Shown here: in pieces, positions 22,503 through 31,183 of the stretch | Layout: each line of letters opens with the position of its first letter | Numbering within the stretch: position 1 is the first letter of the stretch | Virus record (IMG/VR): IMGVR_UViG_3300025736_000046 | Location: 1 to 46,564 of that record | Reading direction: 5' to 3' (one strand) | Origin: a virus | DNA length: 46,564 nucleotides | Program-made: the position numbers and the translations under genes | The notes under the pieces: model-generated | Seen by the model: only the letters and a program-made list of their open reading frames with translations | The model's database searches: none | What the model was told of the DNA's origin: nothing

Positions 22503-23548
22503 AAAAGAATTCCTTGAATTCAGATAAGGTTAACTTAGCTTATCTCATGGAGGAGATGGGTTTTGAAGATGTAGATAGAGATAAGAGTACTTACTTAGGC
22601 CTTTGTGTACTCCACGATGATCGTAAGACAAAGTCTTTCTCTGCAGATCTTGAAGAAGGTGTTTTTAATTGTTTCGGGTGTGGTCTAAAAGGTAACGCTA
22701 TTCATTTATATGCCGCTTGGAAAGGAGTAACTTATCCTGAAGCTTGTGAACAACTTAAGAGTGGAGAATTTCTTTACTCTTCTGATACAACTTCTAAGCC
22801 TGTGAGTAATATTATAGAGAAGGAATCTATTTCTTTTAGACTTCGTTGGCAGATATATAAGGAATTTTTAGATTTACAAGTACCCGTACTAGAAAGTAAT
22901 CTTAGAGATTATATTTTAAAGGAACGATGTTTAAAGTCGGATGTTGTAGAGTTTTTGCAATTGAAAGCTTATAATCCTTCGTCTGTTATGGAGTTGTTAA
23001 AACGCTACACGCCGGCTCAATTGTATACAGCGGGATTACTTGTGAAAAAGGATAGTAAGGAAGAAGATTCGACGATGAATTTACGAGGTCGTTTTGATTT
23101 TCATCCTTTGCTGATACCTTATTTAACTAATAACAGAAGTATTGTTACGTATTTTCAAGGGAGGTCCTTCTCGGATTATGGTTCCAGATATCTAAATTTA
23201 TCCGGTTCTCTTCCGTTACCATATAATAGCGATGTATTATTACGAAAGCAAGACAGAGTTTATATTTGCGAAGGGGTTTTTGATTGCTTAACTTTATTGT
23301 CAGTAGGTTACAAGTCTGTTATAGCAATACCTGGAGTTAATGCTTTAAGAGATATTTGGGTTAAGATTCTAGTACAAATATGTAATGAGGTTGTAGTATC
23401 TTTCGATAACGACTTAGCGGGTCAAAAAGGATTTGAGGAAGTTAGGAGGCTTTTTGAATCCAGGGGTTTGAAAGTAAGTCAATTAGTATTACCTGATGGA
23501 TGCAAGGACGTAAACGAAGCTTTAACTAAAGGACTTTTAATAGCATGA
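22499..23548 (+). CDS. dnaG: DNA primase, DnaG type
   Basis: A 349-residue primase. The zinc-binding domain shows C36, H39, C58 and C61 (CVLHDDRKTKSF, FNCFGCGLKGNAI). The Toprim catalytic core has VYICEGVFDCLTLL with the catalytic Glu and VVSFDNDLAGQKG with the metal-binding Asp residues. It is shorter than bacterial DnaG because the C-terminal helicase-interaction domain is missing or very small, common in phages. It makes RNA primers for lagging-strand synthesis. It overlaps both neighbours by ATGA. Confidence 0.92.
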   Translation: MKKNSLNSDKVNLAYLMEEMGFEDVDRDKSTYLGLCVLHDDRKTKSFSADLEEGVFNCFGCGLKGNAIHLYAAWKGVTYPEACEQLKSGEFLYSSDTTSKPVSNIIEKESISFRLRWQIYKEFLDLQVPVLESNLRDYILKERCLKSDVVEFLQLKAYNPSSVMELLKRYTPAQLYTAGLLVKKDSKEEDSTMNLRGRFDFHPLLIPYLTNNRSIVTYFQGRSFSDYGSRYLNLSGSLPLPYNSDVLLRKQDRVYICEGVFDCLTLLSVGYKSVIAIPGVNALRDIWVKILVQICNEVVVSFDNDLAGQKGFEEVRRLFESRGLKVSQLVLPDGCKDVNEALTKGLLIA

Positions 23549-23823
23549 AAATAAAAATAACGAAAACTTATGATCAATCGGTATCTTTAGATTATAATTC
23601 TTTTAAGTTTGGTACAATGATTCAAATAGAAAAAGATGTTCCGGATACAATTACACCTGAACAATTTCAAGCCGAGGATTTATATGTTTCGAATTTAGCC
23701 CGCATAGGCACTCAAAATGATATTAGACGAGCTTTACCTAGACTTAGTATAGCTGTAGGAGAGAGAGCAGAACCTAATGATCAATTGACTAGATTAATAA
23801 TGGGGTTAAAATCTGATGAGTAA
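23545..23823 (+). CDS. Hypothetical replication-region protein (92 aa)
   Basis: ATG 23545 overlaps the primase stop. The product is a small soluble protein with a beta-type start (MKIKITKTYDQSVSLDYNSF, then KFGTMIQIEKDVPD) and a helical end (NDQLTRLIMGLKSDE). No motif is recognised. Coupled to primase and the next gene by overlaps, so a minor replication or single-strand-DNA role is possible. Confidence 0.65.
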   Translation: MKIKITKTYDQSVSLDYNSFKFGTMIQIEKDVPDTITPEQFQAEDLYVSNLARIGTQNDIRRALPRLSIAVGERAEPNDQLTRLIMGLKSDE

Positions 23824-24373
23824 TTATACTTTACCCGTAATACCTGATTTTGTAACTGTACCTACGTTAGACTATACAGGGATTTATACAGAGCTTCGTC
23901 AGTATCGTATAACTCTTGCTTATCCTGCAATTCCTAACGCTGAAGATTTACATAAGCTTTGCAGAGTTTATGATAAGTTGCAGGCTTACAGATATCGATG
24001 TGGCGAGGTATATGAAGCTTCTCTCGTTCACTGTGGAGTAATAGAAGAATTGAATTCTATATATCAAACGTTTTACAAAACAATTTCAGATATACTAGTT
24101 ACTCATGATGATGAGATAAAAGATTTGAATACTATAGGTCAACGAGAGGCTAGTATAAATAATAAAGTTAGTGATCTCGTTTCATACTTAAATACATTAG
24201 ATGTTGAATTAAAGAGAGTTAAAGTTTGCTTAAAGGTTCTTAAACAAAGGTTAAGTTGTTTGGAATCTACTAATTTTAATTTGAAAGATCAGATTTCTAC
24301 ATTACGCAGTAGTTTAGATTCTATGTATAATCCTAATCCTGGAAAGGTTCCAGGACATTATACCGTAACTTAG
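23816..24373 (+). CDS. Coiled-coil hypothetical protein (185 aa)
   Basis: The start overlaps the previous gene by 8 bases. Residues about 40-165 are helical with heptads (LNTLDVELKRVKVCLKVLKQ), suggesting a long coiled coil. The N-terminal 30 residues are Pro/Tyr-rich. No catalytic motif. Its place between primase and the OB-fold gene suggests a replication accessory, but this is inference. Confidence 0.6.
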   Translation: MSNYTLPVIPDFVTVPTLDYTGIYTELRQYRITLAYPAIPNAEDLHKLCRVYDKLQAYRYRCGEVYEASLVHCGVIEELNSIYQTFYKTISDILVTHDDEIKDLNTIGQREASINNKVSDLVSYLNTLDVELKRVKVCLKVLKQRLSCLESTNFNLKDQISTLRSSLDSMYNPNPGKVPGHYTVT

Positions 24374-24404
24374 AAAAAAAAATTGTATTACAGGAGGCAG
24401 TATA

Positions 24405-25169
24405 ATGATAGTAAAAGTATCCGGCAGTGCAGATATACCCACAGGTAGTCAGATGATTATTTTACAGAACATAGAATTAAAGGATGGGGACAATGGTCAA
24501 TATTTTAATTGGAGGTTTGTGATAGCCGAAGGTCCTTTAGCAGGTGTATCCACTACAGGGTTTTCTACTAATATTATAAGTTCTTTAAGCAAAGCAGGAA
24601 AGTGGTGTCAAGCGTTAGGAGTTCCATTACCTTCTGTAGGTCAATCTTTTGACTTAGCTTCTGCCTTTAATAAAAAAGCGGTAGGACAGCTGGAAAGAAC
24701 TGTTACGAATACAGGCCCGAGAACGAAGGTTCTGGATCTTCTTCCTGAAGGAACGCCTTTTACTCCTCCTATTATTCCAGCTGATTGTATTCCAGGCAAC
24801 GAAGCTCAAGCGGCGGCTCCTGGAGCTCAAGTACCTGTAACACCTCAGGTTCCTATAACTCCCCCACCTGTAGCTCAGGCTCCTGCAACGCCTGTTCCTA
24901 CAGTCGTTCCTCCGTCTGTCCAAGTCCCAGCTCCCGTCGTGACACCTCAACCACAGGTTCAAGTTCCTGTAACACCTCAACCACAGGTTCAAGTTCCTGT
25001 AACACCTCAACCGCAGGTTCAAGTTCCTGTTCCTGTAACTCCTCAAGTTCAGGTTCAAATTCCTATAACACCTCAACCTGCTGTTACTACACCTGTAGCA
25101 CCTCAACCTCAGGTTCAGGTTCCTATTGATCAAGGCATACCACCTGTTCAAGGAGACCCAAAGTTATAA
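24405..25169 (+). CDS. OB-fold single-strand-DNA-binding-like protein with proline-repeat tail
   Basis: A 254-residue protein behind AGGAGGCAG. Residues 1-115 are beta-rich (MIVKVSGSADIPTGSQMIIL, FNWRFVIAEGPLAG, KWCQALGVPLPS) and resemble phage DUF669/SSB-like OB-fold proteins. Residues about 120-254 are low-complexity Pro/Gln/Val, including repeats of TPQPQVQVPV encoded by 30-base DNA repeats. SSB proteins often carry a flexible tail that recruits partners, but this one does not end in the usual acidic tip (it ends QGDPKL). The position in the replication/recombination block supports SSB. Function is a family-level inference. Confidence 0.65.
   Translation: MIVKVSGSADIPTGSQMIILQNIELKDGDNGQYFNWRFVIAEGPLAGVSTTGFSTNIISSLSKAGKWCQALGVPLPSVGQSFDLASAFNKKAVGQLERTVTNTGPRTKVLDLLPEGTPFTPPIIPADCIPGNEAQAAAPGAQVPVTPQVPITPPPVAQAPATPVPTVVPPSVQVPAPVVTPQPQVQVPVTPQPQVQVPVTPQPQVQVPVPVTPQVQVQIPITPQPAVTTPVAPQPQVQVPIDQGIPPVQGDPKL
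24942..25030 (+). repeat. Three tandem 30-bp repeats in the proline tail
   Basis: Units begin at 24942, 24972 and 25002, each starting ACACCTCAACC and ending TTCAAGTTCCTGT. The third differs by one internal base and its last base. Degenerate copies follow to about 25125. Each unit encodes TPQPQVQVPV. Confidence 0.9.
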
Positions 25170-25170
25170 T

Positions 25171-26145
25171 ATGAAGCTCACGATTCAAGACTTCCAAGCA
25201 CATAAAAATTCGTTACTCGACTTATCTAAAAAGTTCATAGTAATAGTAGGACCTACAGATACAGGTAAGTCGAGTATTGTTAGGGCATTCAGATGGATTT
25301 TTTATGATTTTTATGGAGGTTCGAGTTTTATAAGAAAAGGTCAAAAGAAAGCCTCGGTAAGTGTTACACTTGAAGGTAAGAATGTAACGAGAACTAAAGG
25401 TAAGGGATCTAATTCTTATCAAATAGATTCGAACGATTATACAAGCGTAGGTAGAAGTATTCCTGAGGAAGTTTGTACCTTTATGAATGTTAAACCTATT
25501 AGAGATGGATCATCCGAGATTCTTTTACATGTCACGGATCAACATGATTCCCCTTTTCTTATTTTTGAATCTGAACCTAAGGCGGCTAAACTTTTAAACA
25601 GGCTAACAGGTGTGCATATTGTAGACGAAGCTATTCGCGAAGAGTTAAAGATCAAGAAAGAGGTTAACGCTTCTTTAAATAGAGTTGTAACTAATCTGTC
25701 TGAAGTTGATGCAAGGTTAAACAGTTTCAATTATTTGGAAGGAGCCAAAGAAAAATTTAAAAATGTAGAGAGTTCTATCGCAGAGAGGCGTTACTTTTTT
25801 AATCGTCTCGTGTTACTTCAAAACTTATCACAACAACTCCTAGCTTTAACTGAACTTAAGTCTTCGCTAGAACCTATAATTGAACCTTCTTTAAGTAGAA
25901 TAGAAATAGTAGAATCTAAGATGAAAGAAAGGGATGATCTTCTTCTAAGGTTAATTTCTTTCAAAGATATCTATACGAGATACTTGTCTGAAAAAGTTTC
26001 ACAAGAGAGTACAAAGCGAAATATATGCGAGTTTGGTACAACTTTAAAATATTCTGAGACTAAACTTTCCGATCATTTAGTTGAAGCAGGTGTATGTCCT
26101 ACGTGTGGACAGTCTACGAAGCTTTCCAAGGTTACGTCTAAATGA
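25171..26145 (+). CDS. SbcC/Rad50 N-terminal half ending at the zinc hook
   Basis: A 324-residue protein. I chose ATG 25171 (MKLTIQDFQAHKNS), the normal Rad50/SbcC beginning, over upstream starts in the SSB gene. Walker A is GPTDTGKSS at residues 28-36. A long helical region follows (IREELKIKKEVNASLNRVVT, then FKNVESSIAERRYFF), and near the end is CPTCGQ, the zinc-hook CxxC. Rad50 normally continues through a second coil to an ABC domain with Walker B. Here the protein stops just after the hook, and the missing half is encoded at 30163. Works with the SbcD nuclease at 29029. The stop overlaps nrdG (ATGA). Confidence 0.85.
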   Translation: MKLTIQDFQAHKNSLLDLSKKFIVIVGPTDTGKSSIVRAFRWIFYDFYGGSSFIRKGQKKASVSVTLEGKNVTRTKGKGSNSYQIDSNDYTSVGRSIPEEVCTFMNVKPIRDGSSEILLHVTDQHDSPFLIFESEPKAAKLLNRLTGVHIVDEAIREELKIKKEVNASLNRVVTNLSEVDARLNSFNYLEGAKEKFKNVESSIAERRYFFNRLVLLQNLSQQLLALTELKSSLEPIIEPSLSRIEIVESKMKERDDLLLRLISFKDIYTRYLSEKVSQESTKRNICEFGTTLKYSETKLSDHLVEAGVCPTCGQSTKLSKVTSK

Positions 26146-26846
26146 AAATAGGCGGTTTCATTCCTACATCTTTTATAGACTTTCCTCAAAAGTTAAGCTG
26201 TACGATTTTTCTTCAGGGCTGTAATCTTCGTTGCTCCTATTGTTATAATCCTTCTTTAATACCTAAGAAGATTTCTAAAGACCCTTTTCATCAAACTATT
26301 GGTGAGGCAGGTTTCTTTCGCTTCTTGGTAAAGAGGCGTTACCTATTAGAAGGTGTAACGATTACGGGGGGAGAGCCTACTATTCAAAAAGGGTTACCTG
26401 AATTCATTTTGAAAATTAAGGGTATGGGTTATAAGGTAAAGTTAGACAGCAACGGAACGAATCCCTCTATGCTACGACATCTTTTAAAGAAGTCTATGTT
26501 AGATTACATAGCGATGGACATAAAAGCGCCTTCCGAGGGTTATACCTCTGTAACTAACTCTGTTGTAGATGTAGCTGTAATAAAAGAGAGCGTTAATCTA
26601 ATACGAAGTTCTAATATTCCGTATGAGTTTAGAACTGTAGCTATTCCAACGTTAACTTATTCTGATTTAATTAGAACAGCTAAGATGGTTCAAGGGTCTT
26701 CCTTGTACGTTTTACAGACTTTTAAAAAAGATGCGGAGATAGTAGATGAGACTTTAAAGAACGTTAATCATCTCGAAGTAGACTTAGAAAAAACTCGAAA
26801 CACGATTCTTTTGCAACAAATAGTACGTCGTTGTATTATTCGATAA
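26142..26846 (+). CDS. nrdG: Anaerobic ribonucleotide reductase activase (radical SAM)
   Basis: A 234-residue radical-SAM enzyme that puts the glycyl radical on NrdD. CNLRCSYCYN holds the three Cys for the 4Fe-4S cluster, TITGGEPTIQKG the SAM-binding GGE. FIPTSFIDFPQKLSCTIFLQ at the N terminus is typical of the NrdG2-like type. The adjacent nrdD fixes the role. Such activases are destroyed by oxygen, so replication is expected under anoxic conditions. It starts inside the stop of the Rad50 N-terminal half. Confidence 0.92.
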   Translation: MKIGGFIPTSFIDFPQKLSCTIFLQGCNLRCSYCYNPSLIPKKISKDPFHQTIGEAGFFRFLVKRRYLLEGVTITGGEPTIQKGLPEFILKIKGMGYKVKLDSNGTNPSMLRHLLKKSMLDYIAMDIKAPSEGYTSVTNSVVDVAVIKESVNLIRSSNIPYEFRTVAIPTLTYSDLIRTAKMVQGSSLYVLQTFKKDAEIVDETLKNVNHLEVDLEKTRNTILLQQIVRRCIIR

Positions 26847-26860
26847 AATATTGGAGGCTT

Positions 26861-29017
26861 ATGACTATTAATACTATAAAAAAGAGATGCGGTACTGAAG
26901 TTCCTTATGAATCTAATAAAATTTTAGATGCGGTTGACGCAGCCCGAGCCGTAACTAATGAGTTTTCAAATTACAGTTTAAAAGAAATCTTAAATGACGT
27001 TGAAGCTATAATATCTAAAAGCTCGGTTAATAAACCTAGAATTTTAGATGTTGAAACTATTCAAGATTTCGTAGAAGAAGCTTTGATACAACGAGGTTTC
27101 GTTAGAACAGCTAAGGCTTATATTTTGTATAGAGATCGCCATAGTCGTTTAAGAGACCTTTCGAGTTCCTTTCACTCTCAATATATTCTCGAGTACATTA
27201 AAAAGAACGACTGGAAAGTGGAAGAAAATAGTAACATGGGGTACTCTCTTCAAGGTTTGAATAATTATATATCGTCTGAGGTTAGTAGGAAGTACTGGTT
27301 AAATCAGGTCTACTCCTCTGACATAAAAGAAGCTTGTACTAAAGGTTCGTTTCATATTCACGATTTAGGTTCTATATCTGCTTATTGTGTAGGATGGGAC
27401 TTACCCGAACTTTTGCTAAAAGGTTTTAAAGGAGTTTCAGGAAAAGTTGAAGCTAAGCCGCCTAAACATTTTCGTACCGCCTTAGGCCAAGTAGTCAATT
27501 TCTTTTATACCCTCCAAGGAGAAGCCGCAGGAGCCCAAGCTTTCTCGAATTTCGATACCCTTTTAGCGCCTTATATTAGATATGATAAACTTTCGTACGC
27601 TTTAGTAAAACAGGCTATGCAAGAATTTCTTTTTAATATGAACATACCAACGCGTGTAGGTTTTCAAACACCTTATACGAATTTAACTTTTGATTTAAAA
27701 GTACCTTCGTGCTATAAAGATACTCCTGTTATTATAGGGGGAGAACTTCAAAAGGAAAAGTATGCAGAGTTTCAAATGGAAATGGATATGTTGAATAGGG
27801 CTTTCTTGGAAGTTATGAGAGAAGGAGATGCTAAAGGTAGAGTTTTTACTTTTCCTATACCTACGTATAATATTACGAAAGACTTTGATTGGGACAATCC
27901 TATAAGTGATTTATTGTGTGATGTAACAGCTAGATATGGATTACCCTACTTCGCTAACTTTATAGGCTCCGATATGAAAGAAGAAGACGTAAGGTCTATG
28001 TGTTGTAGATTACGTTTAGATTTAACACAGTTAACTAGAAAGGGTGGAGGCTACTTTGGATCTAATCCCTTAACAGGTAGCATCGGAGTTGTTACAATTA
28101 ACATGCCTATCCTCGGACATACATCTAAAGATAGCCAGGAGTTCTTCATTAGACTGGGCGAAGTAATGTCTTTAGCTAAAGATAGTCTTGAAACGAAGAG
28201 AACATTAATCGAAAACTTTACTGAAGAGGATCTTTATCCTTACTGCAAGTTTTATCTTTCGTCTTTGAAAGAGAGAACAGGATCTTACTGGAAGAATCAT
28301 TTTTCAACGATAGGTATTTTGGGTATGAATGAAGCCTGTTTAAACTTTCTAGGACAAGATATTGGAAGTGAAGAAGGTAAGAAGTTTAGTTTAGAAGTTT
28401 TAGGCTACATGAGAAGAAAACTTTTAGAATTTCAAAAGGAAACTGGGAATTTATATAACTTGGAAGCTACTCCTGCAGAGTCTACTTCGTACAGGCTAGC
28501 CCTTATAGATAAACAAGCTCATCCTTCTATTATATGTGCTAATGAAGAAGACTATAAGAAAGGATCAGATCCTTTCTATACTAACTCTACTCAGTTGCCA
28601 GTAGACTTCACTGACGACGTCTTCGAAGCTTTAGATTTACAAGACAAGCTTCAATGTGAGTATACAGGAGGCACTGTATTACATTTCTTCTTGAAAGAAA
28701 AAATAAAAGAGTCTACTTCTGTAAAGACTTTGGTAAAGACTATATGTACGCGATATAAGCTTCCCTACTTCACGTTAACTCCTACGTTTAGTATATGTCC
28801 CCAACATGGATACTTAAACGGGGAAGTTAAAGAATGCCCCCAGTGCAAAGCTGTTTGTGAAGTGTACTCTCGATCTGTAGGATACTTAAGACCTGTGAGT
28901 CAATGGAATAAAGGTAAGAGACAGGAGTTTAAGGTAAGAAAGACTATGAAGGAACCTTCTCTAGCCCTTGACGGTGCTGTTAGAGTGATTCTAAAGGATT
29001 CTAGTAAAATAAAGTAA
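26861..29017 (+). CDS. nrdD: Class III (anaerobic) ribonucleoside-triphosphate reductase
   Basis: A 718-residue enzyme reducing NTPs to dNTPs. TTGGAGG before ATG 26861 decides this start. Residues 1-95 are an ATP-cone (TINTIKKRCGTEVPYESNKI). The barrel follows, and the C-terminal zinc site has CPQHGYLNGEVKECPQCKAVC. The glycyl radical site is RSVGYLRP, with Gly near residue 674. It supplies dNTPs for phage DNA. The gene pair nrdG-nrdD splits the Rad50 gene halves. A TTCTAGTAAAATA box overlaps its last codons. Confidence 0.94.
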   Translation: MTINTIKKRCGTEVPYESNKILDAVDAARAVTNEFSNYSLKEILNDVEAIISKSSVNKPRILDVETIQDFVEEALIQRGFVRTAKAYILYRDRHSRLRDLSSSFHSQYILEYIKKNDWKVEENSNMGYSLQGLNNYISSEVSRKYWLNQVYSSDIKEACTKGSFHIHDLGSISAYCVGWDLPELLLKGFKGVSGKVEAKPPKHFRTALGQVVNFFYTLQGEAAGAQAFSNFDTLLAPYIRYDKLSYALVKQAMQEFLFNMNIPTRVGFQTPYTNLTFDLKVPSCYKDTPVIIGGELQKEKYAEFQMEMDMLNRAFLEVMREGDAKGRVFTFPIPTYNITKDFDWDNPISDLLCDVTARYGLPYFANFIGSDMKEEDVRSMCCRLRLDLTQLTRKGGGYFGSNPLTGSIGVVTINMPILGHTSKDSQEFFIRLGEVMSLAKDSLETKRTLIENFTEEDLYPYCKFYLSSLKERTGSYWKNHFSTIGILGMNEACLNFLGQDIGSEEGKKFSLEVLGYMRRKLLEFQKETGNLYNLEATPAESTSYRLALIDKQAHPSIICANEEDYKKGSDPFYTNSTQLPVDFTDDVFEALDLQDKLQCEYTGGTVLHFFLKEKIKESTSVKTLVKTICTRYKLPYFTLTPTFSICPQHGYLNGEVKECPQCKAVCEVYSRSVGYLRPVSQWNKGKRQEFKVRKTMKEPSLALDGAVRVILKDSSKIK
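28997..29011 (+). promoter_or_regulatory. Promoter-like box GATTCTAGTAAAATA
   Basis: One mismatch from GATTCTAGTATAATA, placed 18 bases before the SbcD start but inside the last codons of nrdD. The mismatch changes the -10 core, so activity is uncertain. Confidence 0.35.
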
Positions 29018-29028
29018 GAGGATAATGA

Positions 29029-29937
29029 ATGAAGATCTTATGCACGTCTGACTGGCACTTACGAAAAGATACTCCGTCATGTAGACACGACGACTTTAGG
29101 AATACTCAATTAAATAAAATACGTCAAATACATGAGATAGCTAAACGAAATCAAGTTGATTTTATTCTCCATGCCGGCGACTTTTTTAATGAGGCCAGAC
29201 CTGATCTAGATTCTTTCTTCTGTGACATGATTTCAGAACTAAGTCGTTTCAGTATACCTATGTACGTAGTTCCCGGTAATCATGATATGAGGTACAGAAA
29301 TACTAAGACACTTAAATCTTCAGGTTTACAACTTCTTTATGTATGCAAGATGGTTCAACCTTTAATAGGTTTAAGAACCATAAACGGTTTAAAGTGTTTT
29401 GGTTTGTCAGCAGATATGAATTTTAATGAGACCATAAAGACTTTTGATAAAGTAAAACCTGATATAGTCGTAAGTCATCATATGATAACACCTAAGCCTT
29501 GTCCGTTTGATTATTATCTAGTTGAAGATCTTGAGAAACCTTTTAAGAACGTACGAGTATCTTTTTCAGGAGACTGGCATCACCCTTTTATGATAAAGAA
29601 CTCTAAAACTCTTTTCTTGAATACAGGAAGTTTTACGCGACAGTCTTCTACAGAGAAGAAGTTAACTCCCTCGGTTACTCTTCTTACTATAGATAACGAA
29701 GACGTGGGTTTAGAGACTATACCTATTTCGTTCAAGGCTCACGAGACGTTTTTAGAAGAAACTAAAGATTCTGCTAAGGTTAATTTTGCTTCCGAACTTT
29801 CCCAGGTTAGTATAGATCAAACTGATATATGGACCGTTTTCAATACAGTAGTAGCAAATAAGAAAGTACCTTCTTCTATCATTGATAGAAGTAAACAATC
29901 TTTATTAGAAGCTTCAGATAGGCTTAAGGACGATTAA
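29029..29937 (+). CDS. SbcD/Mre11-type DNA exonuclease subunit
   Basis: A 302-residue calcineurin-like phosphoesterase. The metal ligands are in SDWHLRK (8-13), LHAGDFFNEA, VPGNHDMRYR, VVSHHM and FSGDWHHPFM, all the Mre11/SbcD motifs. It processes DNA ends with the Rad50/SbcC ATPase, encoded here in separated pieces on both sides. Phage versions such as T4 gp47 aid recombination and host DNA degradation. The C-terminal 70 residues probably contact Rad50. Confidence 0.9.
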   Translation: MKILCTSDWHLRKDTPSCRHDDFRNTQLNKIRQIHEIAKRNQVDFILHAGDFFNEARPDLDSFFCDMISELSRFSIPMYVVPGNHDMRYRNTKTLKSSGLQLLYVCKMVQPLIGLRTINGLKCFGLSADMNFNETIKTFDKVKPDIVVSHHMITPKPCPFDYYLVEDLEKPFKNVRVSFSGDWHHPFMIKNSKTLFLNTGSFTRQSSTEKKLTPSVTLLTIDNEDVGLETIPISFKAHETFLEETKDSAKVNFASELSQVSIDQTDIWTVFNTVVANKKVPSSIIDRSKQSLLEASDRLKDD

Positions 29938-29938
29938 T

Positions 29939-30184
29939 ATGGCAGAATTTAATATAATAGAAGAGAAGAAAGAAGTAGAAAGGTTGAAGAATCAACTTTT
30001 ACAACTTAAGGCTAAGTTAACGGTATCAGAGGAAACCTCTAAGAACCTTTTCGAGAGATTAGGTGAAATGGGTGTAAAGGATTCTTCAGCGGAAGAAGCT
30101 TTTATACAGAAGCAGATTAAAGATATAGATGATTTTATAAATAAAGAGGTTACAGAACTCCAATGTCTTTTGAAGATATCATAA
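29939..30184 (+). CDS. Small coiled-coil protein, possible Rad50 middle piece
   Basis: An 81-residue protein between the SbcD gene and the Rad50 C-terminal half, overlapping the latter by 22 bases. It is almost all helix (KKEVERLKNQLLQLKAKLTV, then AEEAFIQKQIKDIDDFINKE), the heptad pattern of Rad50/SbcC arms. It could supply part of the descending coil missing from the two Rad50 halves. It has no hook Cys pair. The idea is inferred from location and pattern only. Confidence 0.6.
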   Translation: MAEFNIIEEKKEVERLKNQLLQLKAKLTVSEETSKNLFERLGEMGVKDSSAEEAFIQKQIKDIDDFINKEVTELQCLLKIS

Positions 30185-30792
30185 GTAAAATTCGGGATCG
30201 TATTTCACAAGACTCCGGTATTTTAAAAGAACTTTACGCTGTTCAGGCATCTCACGATAAGAATTTTGTGAGACTTGAATCTGAAGCTCGTTTGGTAGAA
30301 CAATCTATAGCTCTTTTACAAGATGTAGCTAAAGCTACTAGACATGGTTCTATTTCTACTCTAAAACGGATAGTAGATTCTGCCTTGGAAGATATCTTTT
30401 TTGATCGCTCGTATGAGTTTCAAATAGATTTTGATGTTAAAAGAGGTTCGTCCACTGTATCCTTTGGAGTTATGGAGAATGGTAATACTTTTTCATTATC
30501 AGAATGTGGCGGAGGTTTGGTTGATGTGGTATCTGTAGCCTTGCGCGTAGCCTATTTAGTTCTGTATAAACCTAAAGGCAGACAAGTTTTAATCTTTGAC
30601 GAACCTTTTCGCTTCTTATCTGCAGAATATTTACCTTATGCGGCCGCTTTCCTTAAAAAGATTAGCATAGAGTTAGGTGTGAAGCTTGTAATTGTAACTC
30701 ATTCCACAGAACTTAGCGGAGTAGCAGATACGGTTTATACTACTACGAAAGCAGATGGCATTTGTTCTGTGAAATTAATGGGAGAAGATTGA
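30163..30792 (+). CDS. SbcC/Rad50 C-terminal ATPase half
   Basis: A 209-residue protein. Residues 1-70 are coil. SLSECGGGLVDVVSVALR (about 108-125) is the ABC signature in its phage Rad50 form, QVLIFDEPFRFLS (about 145) is Walker B, and VIVTHSTE the H-loop. It lacks Walker A, which is in the N-terminal half at 25171. Both must associate to make a working ATPase with SbcD. The frame begins with a normal ATG and there is no sign of recent decay, so the split seems stable. Confidence 0.87.
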   Translation: MSFEDIISKIRDRISQDSGILKELYAVQASHDKNFVRLESEARLVEQSIALLQDVAKATRHGSISTLKRIVDSALEDIFFDRSYEFQIDFDVKRGSSTVSFGVMENGNTFSLSECGGGLVDVVSVALRVAYLVLYKPKGRQVLIFDEPFRFLSAEYLPYAAAFLKKISIELGVKLVIVTHSTELSGVADTVYTTTKADGICSVKLMGED

Positions 30793-31181
30793 TGGAAAAT
30801 AATGTTACAAGTTTAAGTGTATCGAAGAAATTGAAAGAGGCGGGGTTTAAGAAACAATCAGAAAGAGTGTGGTTCTCTTACGATGGTGTTAATATACTTG
30901 AATGTAGAGATGATTACTGCTTAAGGAAACAAGATTATTATGCCTACCAAGTAAACGAACTCTTAGTCGAGTTGCCAAGAATAATACCTTCAAAAAATAA
31001 GTATGGTTTTGGATTAGAAATAATACCTCTTACAAATGGGAAAATCTTTATAGCTTATAGAAATCCGAATGAAAGAGACCTACATTATGTTTGTGAAAAT
31101 ACAATTCAAGACGCTTTAGGAGAAATGAAAATATGGCATATAAAATGGCTTAAAGAGAATGATTATATTAAAGGAGAATAA
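30792..31181 (+). CDS. Hypothetical protein (129 aa)
   Basis: ATG 30792 overlaps the Rad50 stop (TGATG) after GGGAGAAG; this start is preferred to an in-frame upstream one. The product is soluble with a charged N-terminal helix (SVSKKLKEAGFKKQSE) and an aromatic beta region (VWFSYDGVNILECRDDYC). No family is recognised. It and the RNA ligase after it use more ATA, AAT and GGA codons than the genes around them, suggesting they came in together. Confidence 0.6.
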   Translation: MENNVTSLSVSKKLKEAGFKKQSERVWFSYDGVNILECRDDYCLRKQDYYAYQVNELLVELPRIIPSKNKYGFGLEIIPLTNGKIFIAYRNPNERDLHYVCENTIQDALGEMKIWHIKWLKENDYIKGE

Positions 31182-31183
31182 TT

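Noticed and set aside
24785-25129. Serine-rich + strand frame inside the SSB-like gene
   Set aside because: Produced by the same repeats in a shifted frame; no start signal and no neighbour logic.
24654-25151. Long reverse-strand frame opposite the proline-tail gene
   Set aside because: The product is Arg/Asn/Tyr low-complexity, the mirror of the tandem repeat, with no ribosome site. It is a by-product of repeats in the coding strand.
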